The notes: generated by a model from the sequence alone, not told the origin. Shown: positions 1 to 8,255, numbered from the stretch's first letter. The stretch: DNA of 43,433 bases from Caldilineaceae bacterium (GCA_020845455.1 JADLFO010000319.1:1-43433); one strand, 5' to 3'. A program made the numbers and translations.

Positions 1-564
1 CAAGGCCGCGGCGTCTATTTTGAAGTGACCACCGAACTGGGGGGCTATGCGGCCCCCCAGGCGGCGTTGCTGCGCCATCTGCCCGACAAACCGGGCGGCT
101 GCGCCTCCTATGCGGGGGCGTTCCGTCGCGAGGCGCTGCCGCCGGTGCGCGCCACTGGATCCGGCGGGGCGGAGGGTACAGTGGATCAGCGCGGGGTCAA
201 CCGCGTCAACGAGCATACGCTGGATATGCGCCACGACCGGCTGCCGCTGCCCAGCCGCCACCGCCATGCGCCGGTGGCTGTGGGCGGAGGGCGCAGCGTG
301 GCCCATTCGGAGATCGCGCTGGTGCTGTCGCGTCCCGCCTATGGGCTGCCGGAGGTGACGGGCGAGAGCGAAGGCCGCGTGGTGCTCTACACCTGCCCGG
401 AACTTGACCCGGCGCAGACCGTCGAAGTGGCGCTGCGCCCCGGCTCGATCGTGGTGACCCCGGCGTCGGAGACGGGCGTAGCGGGTCACTATTTCGCCAA
501 TGCCTTCGCCATGCTGGTGGCGATCCCCGGCTTTGTCTCGCCGGCACAGCCGATCCCAGAATAG
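1..564 (+). CDS. C-terminal part of an unidentified protein (cupin-like features)
   Basis: The reading frame is open from base 1, so the true start lies outside the window; about 187 residues are visible, ending at TAG 562-564. I do not recognise the family with confidence. The second half has a His-rich segment (RHRHAP), then alternating short beta-like strands with conserved-looking glycines (RPGSIVVTPASETGVAGHYF), which resembles a cupin or other small beta-barrel fold. No signal peptide or membrane segment is seen in the visible part. It precedes a true cupin gene at 760 but is separated from it by about 195 bases containing an inverted repeat, so the two are probably not one transcript. 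Codon use is high-GC like the neighbours. Confidence 0.55.
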   Translation, partial: QGRGVYFEVTTELGGYAAPQAALLRHLPDKPGGCASYAGAFRREALPPVRATGSGGAEGTVDQRGVNRVNEHTLDMRHDRLPLPSRHRHAPVAVGGGRSVAHSEIALVLSRPAYGLPEVTGESEGRVVLYTCPELDPAQTVEVALRPGSIVVTPASETGVAGHYFANAFAMLVAIPGFVSPAQPIPE

Positions 565-604
565 TCAGGGATTCGTAATACAGTGGATATCGGCCAAACT
601 GCGC

Positions 605-647
605 GTACGGACACGATATGTACGGACACGAACTATCGTGTCCATAC
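605..647. repeat. Direct plus inverted repeat (operator-like)
   Basis: The 12-mer GTACGGACACGA occurs at 605-616 and again at 620-631, and its near-perfect reverse complement TCGTGTCCATAC follows at 636-647. The second and third copies can form a 12-bp hairpin with one mismatch and a 4-base loop. No T-run follows, so this does not look like an intrinsic terminator. It lies in the 183-base gap between the truncated first gene and the cupin gene. A regulator-binding site is an inference. No promoter hexamers were convincing here. Confidence 0.4.
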
Positions 648-759
648 GCAAGTTAGCGAATCTCCGAGGCGTCATACAAGCGTACAGCCCGAAATGTGCG
701 CGCCACTGGTGGCGCTGAAAGCCCCACCTACATCACTACAAGACTAGATGGAGTCGCCC

Positions 760-1077
760 ATGCAGTTTCTGGATCATGCGGTCAGAGGGATCGCACACTG
801 CTGGCTTGACGCCGACCTAAAGGATGAGCCGCTGCATGTGCATCTTACGGAGGTTGGCCCCGGCCAACGTTCGCACCCGCCCCACCGCCACGGCGGGTTG
901 GAGGGAGTCTATATGATTGAGGGCGAAGGCACGCTGGAGATCGACGGGGTTGTCCAGGTGCTGCGCGCCAACGAGGCTACGGTCTTTGACCCTCGCAAGC
1001 TCCACGGGCTGTATAATCACAGCAGCGCGCCGATGCGCTATCTGGTGATCTTAACCAAGGGCGCGCCGGGAAGCTGA
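760..1077 (+). CDS. Single-domain cupin protein
   Basis: This 105-residue protein is one conserved beta-barrel. Cupin motif 1 is visible as HPPHRHGGLEGVYMIEGEG, with the metal-binding His pair and a Glu, and motif 2 as the segment ending KLHGLYNHSSAP. Small cupins of this type bind a divalent metal and act as isomerases, dioxygenases or sugar-binding sensors; the substrate cannot be told from sequence. I chose ATG 760 over the in-frame ATG at 748 because GGAG at 750-753 is 6 bases upstream of 760, while 748 has no Shine-Dalgarno. It is followed after 63 bases by a Gfo/Idh/MocA gene on the same strand, so the two may be cotranscribed. Confidence 0.85.
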   Translation: MQFLDHAVRGIAHCWLDADLKDEPLHVHLTEVGPGQRSHPPHRHGGLEGVYMIEGEGTLEIDGVVQVLRANEATVFDPRKLHGLYNHSSAPMRYLVILTKGAPGS

Positions 1078-1140
1078 CCGGCTGCGCCGCACCTTGCCCA
1101 CCCTGCCGGGAAAACCGGCCCACGTTGAAGGATACAAGAG

Positions 1141-2241
1141 ATGACCAATCAGCCGATTCGTGCCGTGTTGATCGGGACGGGCGGTATTGCGCGCTCGCAT
1201 GTGGCCGCAGTGCGGGCCGCCGAGGGGCAGGTTGCGCTGACCGCCGCTATGGATATCGACGCAGGCCGCGCCCATGCTTTCACCGAAACCCAGGAGATCC
1301 CGGCCACCTATACCGATGTCGACATGATGTTGGCCGAGCAAAAGCCACAGTTGGTGATGATCGCGACGCCGCCCGGCACGCATGCCGAGTTGGCCGTGCG
1401 CAGCATGGAAGCGGGCGCGTGGGTGCTGTGTGAGAAGCCGTTGTGCGCCTCGCTGGCGGAGATGGACCGCATCGAAGAAGCCGAGCGACACACCGGCAAT
1501 TACACCAGCAGCGTCTTCCAGTGGCGTTTTGGCTCCGGCGGCCAGCATCTCAAGCGGCTGATTGACCGGGGGACGCTGGGCAAACCGTTGGTCTGCAACA
1601 GCCTGGTCACCTGGTATCGCACGCCGGAGTATTACGCCGTGCCTTGGCGCGGCAAGTGGGCGACCGAGTTGGGCGGGTGCAGTATGGGCCACGGCATCCA
1701 CGCCATGGATTTTGTACTCTGGCTGCTGGGCGAATGGCAGGAGGTGCGCGCCATGATCGGCACGCTGGATCGTGACATCGAAGTGGAGGATGTGTCGATG
1801 GCGAGCGTGCGTTTTGCCAATGGGGCCATGGCGAACCTGACCAACGCCGTGCTGTGCCCGCGTGAGGTTTCGTATGTGCGTTTTGATTTTCAGAAGGCCA
1901 CGGTTGAACTGACCCATCTGTACAGCTATCGCAACGGTGACTGGCGCTATTCCGCGCCCGCGGGCGCGGCCTATGGCGACGAGGTGGCAAAGTGGGCGTC
2001 GATCCCAGAAGATGTGCCGTCTTCGCACGCCGCGCAGTTTGCCGCGTTTTTGGCGGCCATGCAGCGCGGGGAGCGCCCGCCTGTCAGCGGGCCGGATGTG
2101 CGCGGCACGATCGAGTTCTTGGCGAGCCTGTACAAGTCGGGCATGGAGGGCAAGCCGGTCAAGCGCGGCGAGATCACGCCCGACGACCCCTTTTATCATC
2201 AAATGTGCGGGCCGTGTGACCAGGCCTGGCAGCAGCCGTAA
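1141..2241 (+). CDS. Gfo/Idh/MocA family NAD(P)-dependent oxidoreductase
   Basis: The 366-residue protein has an N-terminal Rossmann fold (GTGGIARSH near residue 12) and the family's EKP signature (Glu98-Lys99-Pro100) that positions nicotinamide and substrate. A C-terminal alpha/beta domain carries the motif GGCSMGHGIHAMDFVLWLLG, typical of the substrate-binding and catalytic His region. Such enzymes oxidise or reduce sugars, inositols or sugar derivatives in the cytosol. The exact substrate is not predictable. GAAGGA lies about 10 bases before ATG 1141. The stop TAA is followed after one base by the ATG of the next gene, suggesting translational coupling. It is one of three family members in this window (others at 10716 and 14331). 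Confidence 0.93.
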   Translation: MTNQPIRAVLIGTGGIARSHVAAVRAAEGQVALTAAMDIDAGRAHAFTETQEIPATYTDVDMMLAEQKPQLVMIATPPGTHAELAVRSMEAGAWVLCEKPLCASLAEMDRIEEAERHTGNYTSSVFQWRFGSGGQHLKRLIDRGTLGKPLVCNSLVTWYRTPEYYAVPWRGKWATELGGCSMGHGIHAMDFVLWLLGEWQEVRAMIGTLDRDIEVEDVSMASVRFANGAMANLTNAVLCPREVSYVRFDFQKATVELTHLYSYRNGDWRYSAPAGAAYGDEVAKWASIPEDVPSSHAAQFAAFLAAMQRGERPPVSGPDVRGTIEFLASLYKSGMEGKPVKRGEITPDDPFYHQMCGPCDQAWQQP

Positions 2242-2242
2242 T

Positions 2243-3100
2243 ATGCGGGGCGAACTCAACCCGGACGAAACTCTGCTCTGGACCAAGCTCCAACAGGAGA
2301 TCGAGCGGGCCGCGGCGGCCTGTCCCGGCGTAACGGGCGTAGCCGTGGCGAGCTTGACCCATGAGGCGGGCTGCGTGCTGCATGCCGAGGAGGTCTTTCC
2401 GGCAGCGTCTACGATCAAGCTGCCCATCTTGGTGCAGTTGCTGATGCGGGCACGGGCCGGGGAGGTCGACCTGGCGCAGCGGGTGGCCGTGCCGGCCGCA
2501 AGCCATGTGCTGGGCAGCGGGGTGGTGGCCTATCTCGCCGGGCCGGTCATGCTCTCGCTGCTCGACCTGGCGATCCTGATGATCATCGTCTCAGACAACA
2601 CGGCGACCAACCTATGCCTAGAGGTCGCGGGGATGGACGCGACCAATGCGCTGCTGGACGGGTTGGGGCTGCCGCAGACGCGCGTGCGGCGCAAGATGAT
2701 GGACCAGTTGGCGGCAGTGCGTGAACTGGAGAATGTCGCCACGCCTGCTGAGTTGGTGGAGTTGATGCGGCTGCTGTATGCAGGGCAGCCGGACGCGCAG
2801 GTTGCGGCGCAGGCGCTCGAGATCCTCAAAAAGCCCAAAAACGGTATTCTCAACAAGGCGCTGCCACCGGATGTGCCTGTGGCGAACAAACCGGGCTGGG
2901 TGGAGGGCGCGCGCTGTGATGCGGGGATTGTCTATCTGCCGCGGCGGCCCTATGCGCTGGCGATCATGTCCAAGTATGCTCAGTGCAGCGACGAGGGGCA
3001 TGAGCAGGCCCTGATCACGCTGGCGCGCATGATCCACCGTTGGATGAGCGTGCTGGATCGCAGCAACCGCTACGGGCGGGCCGTATATGAGATTTCCTAA
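2243..3100 (+). CDS. Class A beta-lactamase-like serine hydrolase (no signal peptide)
   Basis: The 285-residue product has the penicillin-recognising fold of the Beta-lactamase2 type. The nucleophile motif SxxK is STIK (Ser56, Lys59), the SDN motif is Ser117-Asp118-Asn119, and a KPG triad (Lys216-Pro-Gly218) stands where KTG is usual. No clear counterpart of the deacylating Glu166 with its following Asn is seen. The N-terminus (MRGELNPDET) is hydrophilic with no export signal, so the protein is predicted to be cytosolic, unlike true beta-lactamases. That argues against antibiotic resistance and for an unknown esterase or peptidase-like role. The start at 2243 is one base after the preceding stop. 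An extension in this frame into the preceding gene is rejected because it overlaps a well-supported CDS. Confidence 0.85.
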   Translation: MRGELNPDETLLWTKLQQEIERAAAACPGVTGVAVASLTHEAGCVLHAEEVFPAASTIKLPILVQLLMRARAGEVDLAQRVAVPAASHVLGSGVVAYLAGPVMLSLLDLAILMIIVSDNTATNLCLEVAGMDATNALLDGLGLPQTRVRRKMMDQLAAVRELENVATPAELVELMRLLYAGQPDAQVAAQALEILKKPKNGILNKALPPDVPVANKPGWVEGARCDAGIVYLPRRPYALAIMSKYAQCSDEGHEQALITLARMIHRWMSVLDRSNRYGRAVYEIS

Positions 3101-3120
3101 GCGGACATAGAGGGGGTGAG

Positions 3121-4128
3121 ATGACGCAGCCGGAGACATTGGCGGCGGATCTGCAGCGCTACTTGGGGCAGAACGCCCTGGTGCGCGACGTGACCAATCT
3201 CAGCATGGGCTGGGAGAGCGATGTCTACGGTTTTGTGTTGGAGAACGCGGCGACGGGGCACGCCGAGGCACGCGCATTACGGCTCTATTTCGGAGCGCAC
3301 GGCGCGTATACGGCGGGCCGCGAGGCGGCGGCGCTGCGGCTGCTGCGCCGGGCAGGTTATCCTGTGCCCGAGGTCTATGTCGTGGAGAGCGGGGCGGCTG
3401 CGTTGGGCCGCCCCTTTATGATCATGCAGCGCATGCCGGGAGAGCTGCTCTGGGCGCCAATGCTGCAGCCCGGCGCGCCGCAGGCAGAACAACATATGGC
3501 CCACTTCTGCCGGCTGCTGGTCCAGCTTCACACATTGAATTGGGCCGCACTGCCCGCCGCAGAACGGGCATTGCTGCCACAGCGCGATGTAGCCGGCCAA
3601 CTGGCGTATCTTGGCGGAATTGCGCGGCGCTATCCGCTGCCGGGGATCGATGACGGTATGGTCTGGCTGGTGGCGCGGCAAGATGCCGTTGCTGCCGCGC
3701 CCTTGGCGTTGATTCATTGGGATCTACACCCGGCGAACGTACTCTTCGCCCCGCCTGACCGCTACACCGTGATCGACTGGACGCAGGCGGAGATCTGTGA
3801 CCCACGCTTTGATTTGGCCTGGACGTTGGTGCTGGTTGGGTCGCAGGCAAGCTGGGATGCCGCCGGGCGGATCCAGGCAAGCTATGCCGCCCAAGGCGGC
3901 GCGACCACCGCCGATCTGGATTACTTTGTGGCGGCAGCGTGTCTGAAGCGGCTTGTCTCGGTGCTGATCTCACTGTCGCACGGCGCGGAGACGTTGGGGA
4001 TGCGCCCCAGCGCCGAGGCGACCATGGCGCAGCACTTAGACCGCATCGCCCAGGTCTATCGGCGCTGGCTGGAGATCACGGGGCTGCGGCTGGCAGAGGC
4101 CGAGCGGCGATTGGCCTCTCATCTCTGA
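3121..4128 (+). CDS. Aminoglycoside phosphotransferase (APH)-family kinase
   Basis: The 335-residue protein has the APH/choline kinase fold. The catalytic loop HWDLHPANVLF carries His199, Asp201 and Asn206, and the Mg-binding motif is IDW with Asp219. An ATP-binding N-lobe is seen at about residues 20-110. The family phosphorylates hydroxyl groups of small molecules such as aminoglycosides, homoserine, choline and sugars. The gene sits beside metabolic genes and has no resistance context, so a metabolic or unknown substrate is more likely than an antibiotic. GAGGGGGTGAG lies immediately upstream of ATG 3121. The 20-base gap from the hydrolase gene suggests the same transcript. Confidence 0.88.
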   Translation: MTQPETLAADLQRYLGQNALVRDVTNLSMGWESDVYGFVLENAATGHAEARALRLYFGAHGAYTAGREAAALRLLRRAGYPVPEVYVVESGAAALGRPFMIMQRMPGELLWAPMLQPGAPQAEQHMAHFCRLLVQLHTLNWAALPAAERALLPQRDVAGQLAYLGGIARRYPLPGIDDGMVWLVARQDAVAAAPLALIHWDLHPANVLFAPPDRYTVIDWTQAEICDPRFDLAWTLVLVGSQASWDAAGRIQASYAAQGGATTADLDYFVAAACLKRLVSVLISLSHGAETLGMRPSAEATMAQHLDRIAQVYRRWLEITGLRLAEAERRLASHL

Positions 4129-4140
4129 GAGTGCTAGAAT
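4111..4140 (+). promoter_or_regulatory. Candidate sigma70 promoter for the PLP decarboxylase
   Basis: TTGGCC (4111-4116), 18 bases, then an extended -10 TGCTAGAAT (4132-4140). It overlaps the end of the kinase gene. Transcription would begin near 4147, just before the Shine-Dalgarno AAAAGGAGA at 4147-4155, giving a leader of about 20 bases. The -35 matches only four of six consensus bases. Confidence 0.4.
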
Positions 4141-4165
4141 CATCTCAAAAGGAGATGACGTACAC

Positions 4166-5641
4166 ATGACGACAAGCTTACCCCCGCGCGATCTGACGAG
4201 CCAGGTGGCGAGCCGCACGCAGCCGGGCGAACATATGACGCCGGACGAGTTTCAGCGCTACGGCCATATGCTGGTCGATTGGATCGCCGATTATTACCGT
4301 AATGTGGAGAAGTATCCGGTGCTCAGCCAGGTGCAGCCGGGGGAGATTCGGGCGCAGCTTCCGCCCGCCCCGCCGCAGACGGGCGAGCCGTTTGAGGCCA
4401 TGCTGGCCGATGTAGACCGGGTGATCATGCCGGGGATCACTCACTGGCAGTCACCCAATTTCTTTGCCTTCTTTCCCGCCAATACTTCCGGCCCCTCGAT
4501 TTTGGGTGAACTGCTTTCGGCAGGCTTGGGTGTGCAGGGCATGTTGTGGGCCACCAGCCCGGCCTGCACCGAGCTAGAGACGCATGTGATGGACTGGGTC
4601 GTCAAGATGATGGGCCTGCCCGAGCATTTCCTCTCCACCTCCACCGGAGGAGGCGTGATCCAAGAGTCTGCGTCGAGCGCGTCGCTGTGCGCGGTGCTGG
4701 CCGCACGCGAGCGCGCCACCCAATACGCCGGCAACGAGACCGGCGCGACCGGCAGGTTGACGGCCTATGTCTCGACCCAAGCCCATTCGTCGCTGGAGAA
4801 GGCGGTTAAGATCGCGGGTATCGGCCGTGAGCGGCTGCGACTCGTCGGCGTGGATAAGACCTTTGCCATGCGACCGGGCGCGCTGGCGGCGCGCATCGCC
4901 GAGGACCGCGCGGCGGGCTTTGTGCCTTGTTTTGTGGCGGCGACGGTCGGCACCACCTCTTCGACTGCGGTGGACCCGCTGCCGGAAATCGGCAGGATCT
5001 GCCGCGAGCAGGGGCTGTGGCTGCACGTGGATGGGGCCATGGGCGGCTCGGCCGCGATCTGTCCGGAGTTTCGATTTATGTTCGAGGGCTTGGAACTAGC
5101 AGACAGCTACTGCTTCAACCCGCACAAGTGGATGTTCACCAACTTTGACTGTGACTGTTTCTTTGTGGCCGACCGCTCCGCCTTGATCCGGACGCTGAGC
5201 ATTCTGCCCGAATATCTGCGCAACCAGGCGACGGAGTCGGGGGCGGTGATCGATTATCGCGACTGGCAGGTGTCGTTGGGCCGCCGCTTCCGCAGCCTCA
5301 AGCTCTGGTTTGTGATCCGCCATTACGGCGTGGAAGGCTTGCAGACGCTGATTCGCAAGCATGTGACGCTGGCCCGCGACTTTACCCGATGGGTTGAGGA
5401 AGATCCTGACTTTGAGCTGGCGGCGTCGACGACCTTTAGCCTGGTCTGCTTCCGGCACAAAGGCGGCGATGCCGTCAACGAGCGCATGTTGGCCCAACTG
5501 AATCAGAGCGGCGCGCTTTTCCTGAGCCATACAAAGCTCGACGGCAAGTATACGCTGCGCATGAGCATCGGCCAGACGCACACGGAGCAGCGCCATGTGG
5601 CGCAGGCCTGGGAGTTGATCCGTGCCGCGGCCCGCGGCTAA
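4166..5641 (+). CDS. Group II pyridoxal-phosphate decarboxylase (aromatic-L-amino-acid decarboxylase type)
   Basis: The 491-residue protein aligns along its length with aromatic amino acid decarboxylases. The PLP lysine is Lys321 in FNPHKWMFTNFDCD, the aspartate that pairs with the pyridine nitrogen is Asp289 in HVDGAMGG, and the ring-stacking His is His207 in TQAHSSLEKAVKIAG. The spacing between these residues closely matches human DOPA decarboxylase. The reaction is decarboxylation of an aromatic amino acid (Tyr, Trp, Phe or DOPA) to the amine in the cytosol. The exact substrate is uncertain, and some family members are aldehyde synthases. ATG 4166 follows AAAAGGAGA; a downstream ATG at 4235 is possible but would remove family-conserved N-terminal sequence only slightly. 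A DinB-like gene follows after 16 bases. Confidence 0.93.
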   Translation: MTTSLPPRDLTSQVASRTQPGEHMTPDEFQRYGHMLVDWIADYYRNVEKYPVLSQVQPGEIRAQLPPAPPQTGEPFEAMLADVDRVIMPGITHWQSPNFFAFFPANTSGPSILGELLSAGLGVQGMLWATSPACTELETHVMDWVVKMMGLPEHFLSTSTGGGVIQESASSASLCAVLAARERATQYAGNETGATGRLTAYVSTQAHSSLEKAVKIAGIGRERLRLVGVDKTFAMRPGALAARIAEDRAAGFVPCFVAATVGTTSSTAVDPLPEIGRICREQGLWLHVDGAMGGSAAICPEFRFMFEGLELADSYCFNPHKWMFTNFDCDCFFVADRSALIRTLSILPEYLRNQATESGAVIDYRDWQVSLGRRFRSLKLWFVIRHYGVEGLQTLIRKHVTLARDFTRWVEEDPDFELAASTTFSLVCFRHKGGDAVNERMLAQLNQSGALFLSHTKLDGKYTLRMSIGQTHTEQRHVAQAWELIRAAARG

Positions 5642-5657
5642 CCACAGGAGGGATATC

Positions 5658-6125
5658 TTGGATCCATTCTTCACGGCGCTCTGTGCGCGGTTACAGGGGG
5701 TCCACGCCGGTTTCGATAAGGCGCTGGAGGGGCTGGGCCAGGAGGCTTTGGACTGGTCGCCGGGGCCGGAGATGAACTCGCTGGCGGTGTTGGCGACGCA
5801 TGTGGCAGGCTCGGAGCGTTATTGGATCGGCGATGTGGCGGGCGGCGAGCCGTCGGGCCGGGTGCGCGCCGCCGAGTTTGAGGCGCGCGGCCAGGATGGC
5901 GCTGCACTGCGGGCGCGGCTGGCCGAGGTGCTGGACCATTCGCATGGGGTGCTGGCGCGGCTGACGGCAGCCGATCTAGGACGAGAGTGCTATGCGCCCA
6001 TCCTGGGCGACACATATACGGTGGCCTGGGCTTTGCTGCACGCTTTGGACCACGCCGCCGAGCATATGGGTCACTGCCAGATGATCCGGCAGTTGTGGGA
6101 TCAAAACCAGCGCGCCGCCGGTTAG
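5658..6125 (+). CDS. DinB/YfiT-like four-helix metalloprotein
   Basis: The 155-residue protein has the DinB-superfamily helical bundle pattern. A first metal His sits in LATHVAGSERYWIGD (His48), and a C-terminal helix HALDHAAEHMGH supplies the other His ligands (His128-His139). Members are often thiol-dependent transferases (bacillithiol or mycothiol) or of unknown function; the substrate is not predictable. I chose TTG 5658 as start because CAGGAGGG at 5645-5652 lies 5 bases upstream. An in-frame GTG at 5622 overlaps the decarboxylase and has no ribosome-binding site. It is probably cotranscribed with the decarboxylase. Confidence 0.85.
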   Translation: MDPFFTALCARLQGVHAGFDKALEGLGQEALDWSPGPEMNSLAVLATHVAGSERYWIGDVAGGEPSGRVRAAEFEARGQDGAALRARLAEVLDHSHGVLARLTAADLGRECYAPILGDTYTVAWALLHALDHAAEHMGHCQMIRQLWDQNQRAAG

Positions 6126-6154
6126 CTATACACGATGAGTAAGGAGCGTTCAGT

Positions 6155-6511
6155 ATGCATGTCGTGGTGACGGGCGGAAGCGGTCGCGCCGGGACATTTA
6201 CCGTGCGCGAACTGGCCGAGGCGGCGAACCCGTCGCCCAGCGGCTATCCGCGGCAACAGACCTTCGCCAACAATGTGTTGAGCACCTATCACGTCATGCA
6301 GGCGGCGGGCGACAATGGGGTGACGCGGCTGTCTGGATATTCCGCTGCGCGAGGCGATTGAGCGGCGCTGCGCGGCGGGGCCGCCTTTGCCGAGGGGTTT
6401 GGCGATTTTCAATCGGCCTTTGACTGCAGCAAGATCGAACGCTTCTTTGGCTGGCGTGCGCGCTATAGCTGGCGCACTGAGCCGGCTGTCAACTGGGCCG
6501 AATCTGTGTAG
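6155..6511 (+). pseudogene. Decayed NAD-dependent epimerase/dehydratase
   Basis: The N-terminus MHVVVTGGSGRAGTFTVREL is a clear Rossmann glycine motif. It jumps to FANNVLSTYHVMQAAGDNGV, which corresponds to the region around residue 85-100 of the intact paralogue at 20131-20991. An in-frame TGA at 6359-6361 interrupts the frame. The same frame then resumes as FDCSKIERFFGWRARYSW, matching the C-terminal LSCARAEAAFGYRPRYVW of that paralogue, and ends at TAG 6509-6511. The central catalytic part with YxxxK is missing. The remnant therefore has two or more internal deletions plus a stop and cannot encode a working enzyme. It is flanked by intact genes with normal spacing. Confidence 0.8.
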
Positions 6512-6529
6512 AGGGGTCAGGAGATGGCG

Positions 6530-7516
6530 ATGAATAAGCGGGAACGGTTGGAGGCAACCTTTGCAGGCGAGCAGGTGGACCGTCCGGCGGTGGCGCTCTG
6601 GCGGCACTGGCCGATCGACGATCTGCGCGGGCCGGAGTTGGCGCGCGCCACGCTGGCCTTTCAACAGACCTATGATTTTGACTTTATCAAGGTGACGCCC
6701 AACAGCAATTTCTGCGTGGCGGGCTATGGCGCGACGACGACTTGGGTCGGCAATGAGGAGGGGACATACGTCTGGGGGCCGCGCGTGATCCGCACGGCGG
6801 AGGACTGGACGCGGCTGCCGCCGTTGGAGCCGAGCGACGGTTTGCAGGGCGAGGTGCTGACCGCCAACCGGCTGGTGGGCGAAGCGGTAGGGAAGGACGT
6901 GCCCTTTATCCAGACGATCTTTAACCCGCTGTCGCAGGCCAAGAACCTGGCCGGCGACCGGCTGCTAGCCGACCTGCGCCAACATCCGGAGGCAGTGCAG
7001 GAAGGATTGGCGACGATCACCGAGTCGATTGTGCGCTTTATCGACAAACTCAAGGCGACCGGGGCCGCGGGTATCTTTTTGGCGGTGCAGCACGCCAGCT
7101 ATGATCTGTTGACCGAAGAGGAGTACCGCACCTTCTGCCGCCCGCTGGATCTGAAGATCCTGGAGGCGGCGGAGGGCATGTGGTTCAACCTGGTGCATCT
7201 GCATGGCCGCAATGTGATGTTTGACCTGGTGGCGGACTATCCGGCGCAGGTGATCAACTGGCACGACACCGAGACGCCGCCGAGCCTGGGCGGCGGGCTG
7301 CAGCGCACGCGGATGGCGTTGTGCGGGGGGCTGCGCCAGTGGGAGACCATGCTGCGCGGCACGCCCGACCTGGTGACGGACGAGGCGGCCACGGCCTTGG
7401 CGGCGACCGGTGGGCGGCGCTTTATTCTGGGGACGGGCTGCGTTACGCCGGTCACCGCGCCCACGGGAAACCTGGTGGCGGCACGGCGGGCGGTGGAAAC
7501 GGTGCGCACCAAGTAG
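6530..7516 (+). CDS. Uroporphyrinogen decarboxylase (UroD)-family protein
   Basis: The 328-residue protein fits the UroD/MtaA TIM-barrel family. The N-terminus RERLEATFAGEQVDRPAVALW is typical, and the C-terminal part contains NLVHLHGRNVMFDLVADYP and a final GTGCVTPVTAPTGNL segment typical of UroD-like proteins. The substrate-binding Arg/Asp signature of true heme-pathway HemE is not obvious, and no heme genes are nearby. A corrinoid-linked methyltransferase or demethylase-like role is therefore as likely as porphyrin decarboxylation. ATG 6530 is preferred to ATG 6524 because CAGGAG (6518-6523) is 6 bases from the former and abuts the latter. It follows the epimerase remnant by 18 bases. Confidence 0.85.
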   Translation: MNKRERLEATFAGEQVDRPAVALWRHWPIDDLRGPELARATLAFQQTYDFDFIKVTPNSNFCVAGYGATTTWVGNEEGTYVWGPRVIRTAEDWTRLPPLEPSDGLQGEVLTANRLVGEAVGKDVPFIQTIFNPLSQAKNLAGDRLLADLRQHPEAVQEGLATITESIVRFIDKLKATGAAGIFLAVQHASYDLLTEEEYRTFCRPLDLKILEAAEGMWFNLVHLHGRNVMFDLVADYPAQVINWHDTETPPSLGGGLQRTRMALCGGLRQWETMLRGTPDLVTDEAATALAATGGRRFILGTGCVTPVTAPTGNLVAARRAVETVRTK

Positions 7517-7585
7517 GGGCGGCGCGTATCCAGGCCACGGCGTTCGAAATGTAGCCCAGTCCATATCCGTTTTTTTCCGACCCGT

Positions 7586-7614
7586 TTTACAATTGCCGGG
7601 GGTGGGCGTATAAT
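7586..7614 (+). promoter_or_regulatory. Strong sigma70-type promoter for the cytochrome gene
   Basis: TTTACA (7586-7591), a 17-base spacer, then a perfect TATAAT (7609-7614). Transcription would start near 7621, leaving a leader of about 50 bases before ATG 7671. It lies in the gap after the UroD-family gene, so the cytochrome gene is a separate transcription unit. Confidence 0.7.
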
Positions 7615-7670
7615 GGCCCCAGCGCACTCCCGGCGTACACTTTATCCGCATTCTTCAGAAGCAGCAGCGC

Positions 7671-8255
7671 ATGATGCCGGAAGCGATGAGGGCGCGGCCG
7701 CAAGGCCACAAGTGGATCAGGCGGACAGTGAGCGCTTGTCTCCTGTGTGGGGGTCTGCTGGCCGCGGGCTGCCAACCTATTGTGCCGCCAACATCCGCGG
7801 GCGGCGCAGATATGGCGGAGGCGCCGCCCGCTGCGACGCCGGTTGTACACGCGACCGCTGAAATAACTGCGACTGCCATAGCCGCGACGCCTGTGCTGAG
7901 TGGAACTGCGCCGCTGTCTTCGACAGGAACCGCTAAAGACCCGGCGCTGATCGCGGCCGGGCTAGCAGTCTACCGGCAGCAGTATTGTGGCGTCTGCCAT
8001 GAACTGGCTGCTGCGGGCACGCGCGGCGTCTTTGGCCCGACGCATAACGGGATCGGCACGACTGCCGCGCAGCGCATTCAGTCTCCGGGTTACAGCGGTC
8101 ATGCAACCACGGCAGCGGAGTATATTCTTGAGAGCCTGCTTGACCCCCAAGTCTATATTGTAGAAGGCTTTGCGGCAACGCCGCACCGTATGCCACCGTA
8201 TTGGCATCTCGACAGCGCCAGCCTCGATGCGTTGGTTGCGTTCTTGCTGTCATAA
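7671..8255 (+). CDS. Mono-heme cytochrome c lipoprotein
   Basis: The 194-residue precursor starts with basic residues, a hydrophobic stretch (SACLLCGGLL) and the lipobox LAAGC with Cys34 as lipidation site, so it is exported and membrane-anchored. An Ala/Thr/Pro-rich spacer of about 55 residues follows. The heme c attachment motif is CGVCH (Cys106, Cys109, His110), and Met174 in PHRMPPY is the likely sixth ligand. The class I cytochrome c core is about 105 residues. It would carry electrons at the outer face of the membrane; no oxidase or reductase gene is adjacent. ATGs at 7674 and 7686 are alternative starts. Confidence 0.9.
   Translation: MMPEAMRARPQGHKWIRRTVSACLLCGGLLAAGCQPIVPPTSAGGADMAEAPPAATPVVHATAEITATAIAATPVLSGTAPLSSTGTAKDPALIAAGLAVYRQQYCGVCHELAAAGTRGVFGPTHNGIGTTAAQRIQSPGYSGHATTAAEYILESLLDPQVYIVEGFAATPHRMPPYWHLDSASLDALVAFLLS

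Noticed and set aside
1051-2427. Long minus-strand open frame antisense to the Gfo/Idh/MocA and hydrolase genes
   Set aside because: Composition (Arg, His, Gln-rich) is typical of the reverse of GC-rich genes; no domain, no ribosome-binding site, and it is fully covered by well-supported plus-strand genes.
2243-4128. Antibiotic-resistance island (beta-lactamase plus aminoglycoside phosphotransferase)
   Set aside because: The lactamase-like protein lacks a signal peptide and a clear Glu166, the kinase family is broad, and there is no mobile element; a metabolic role is more likely.
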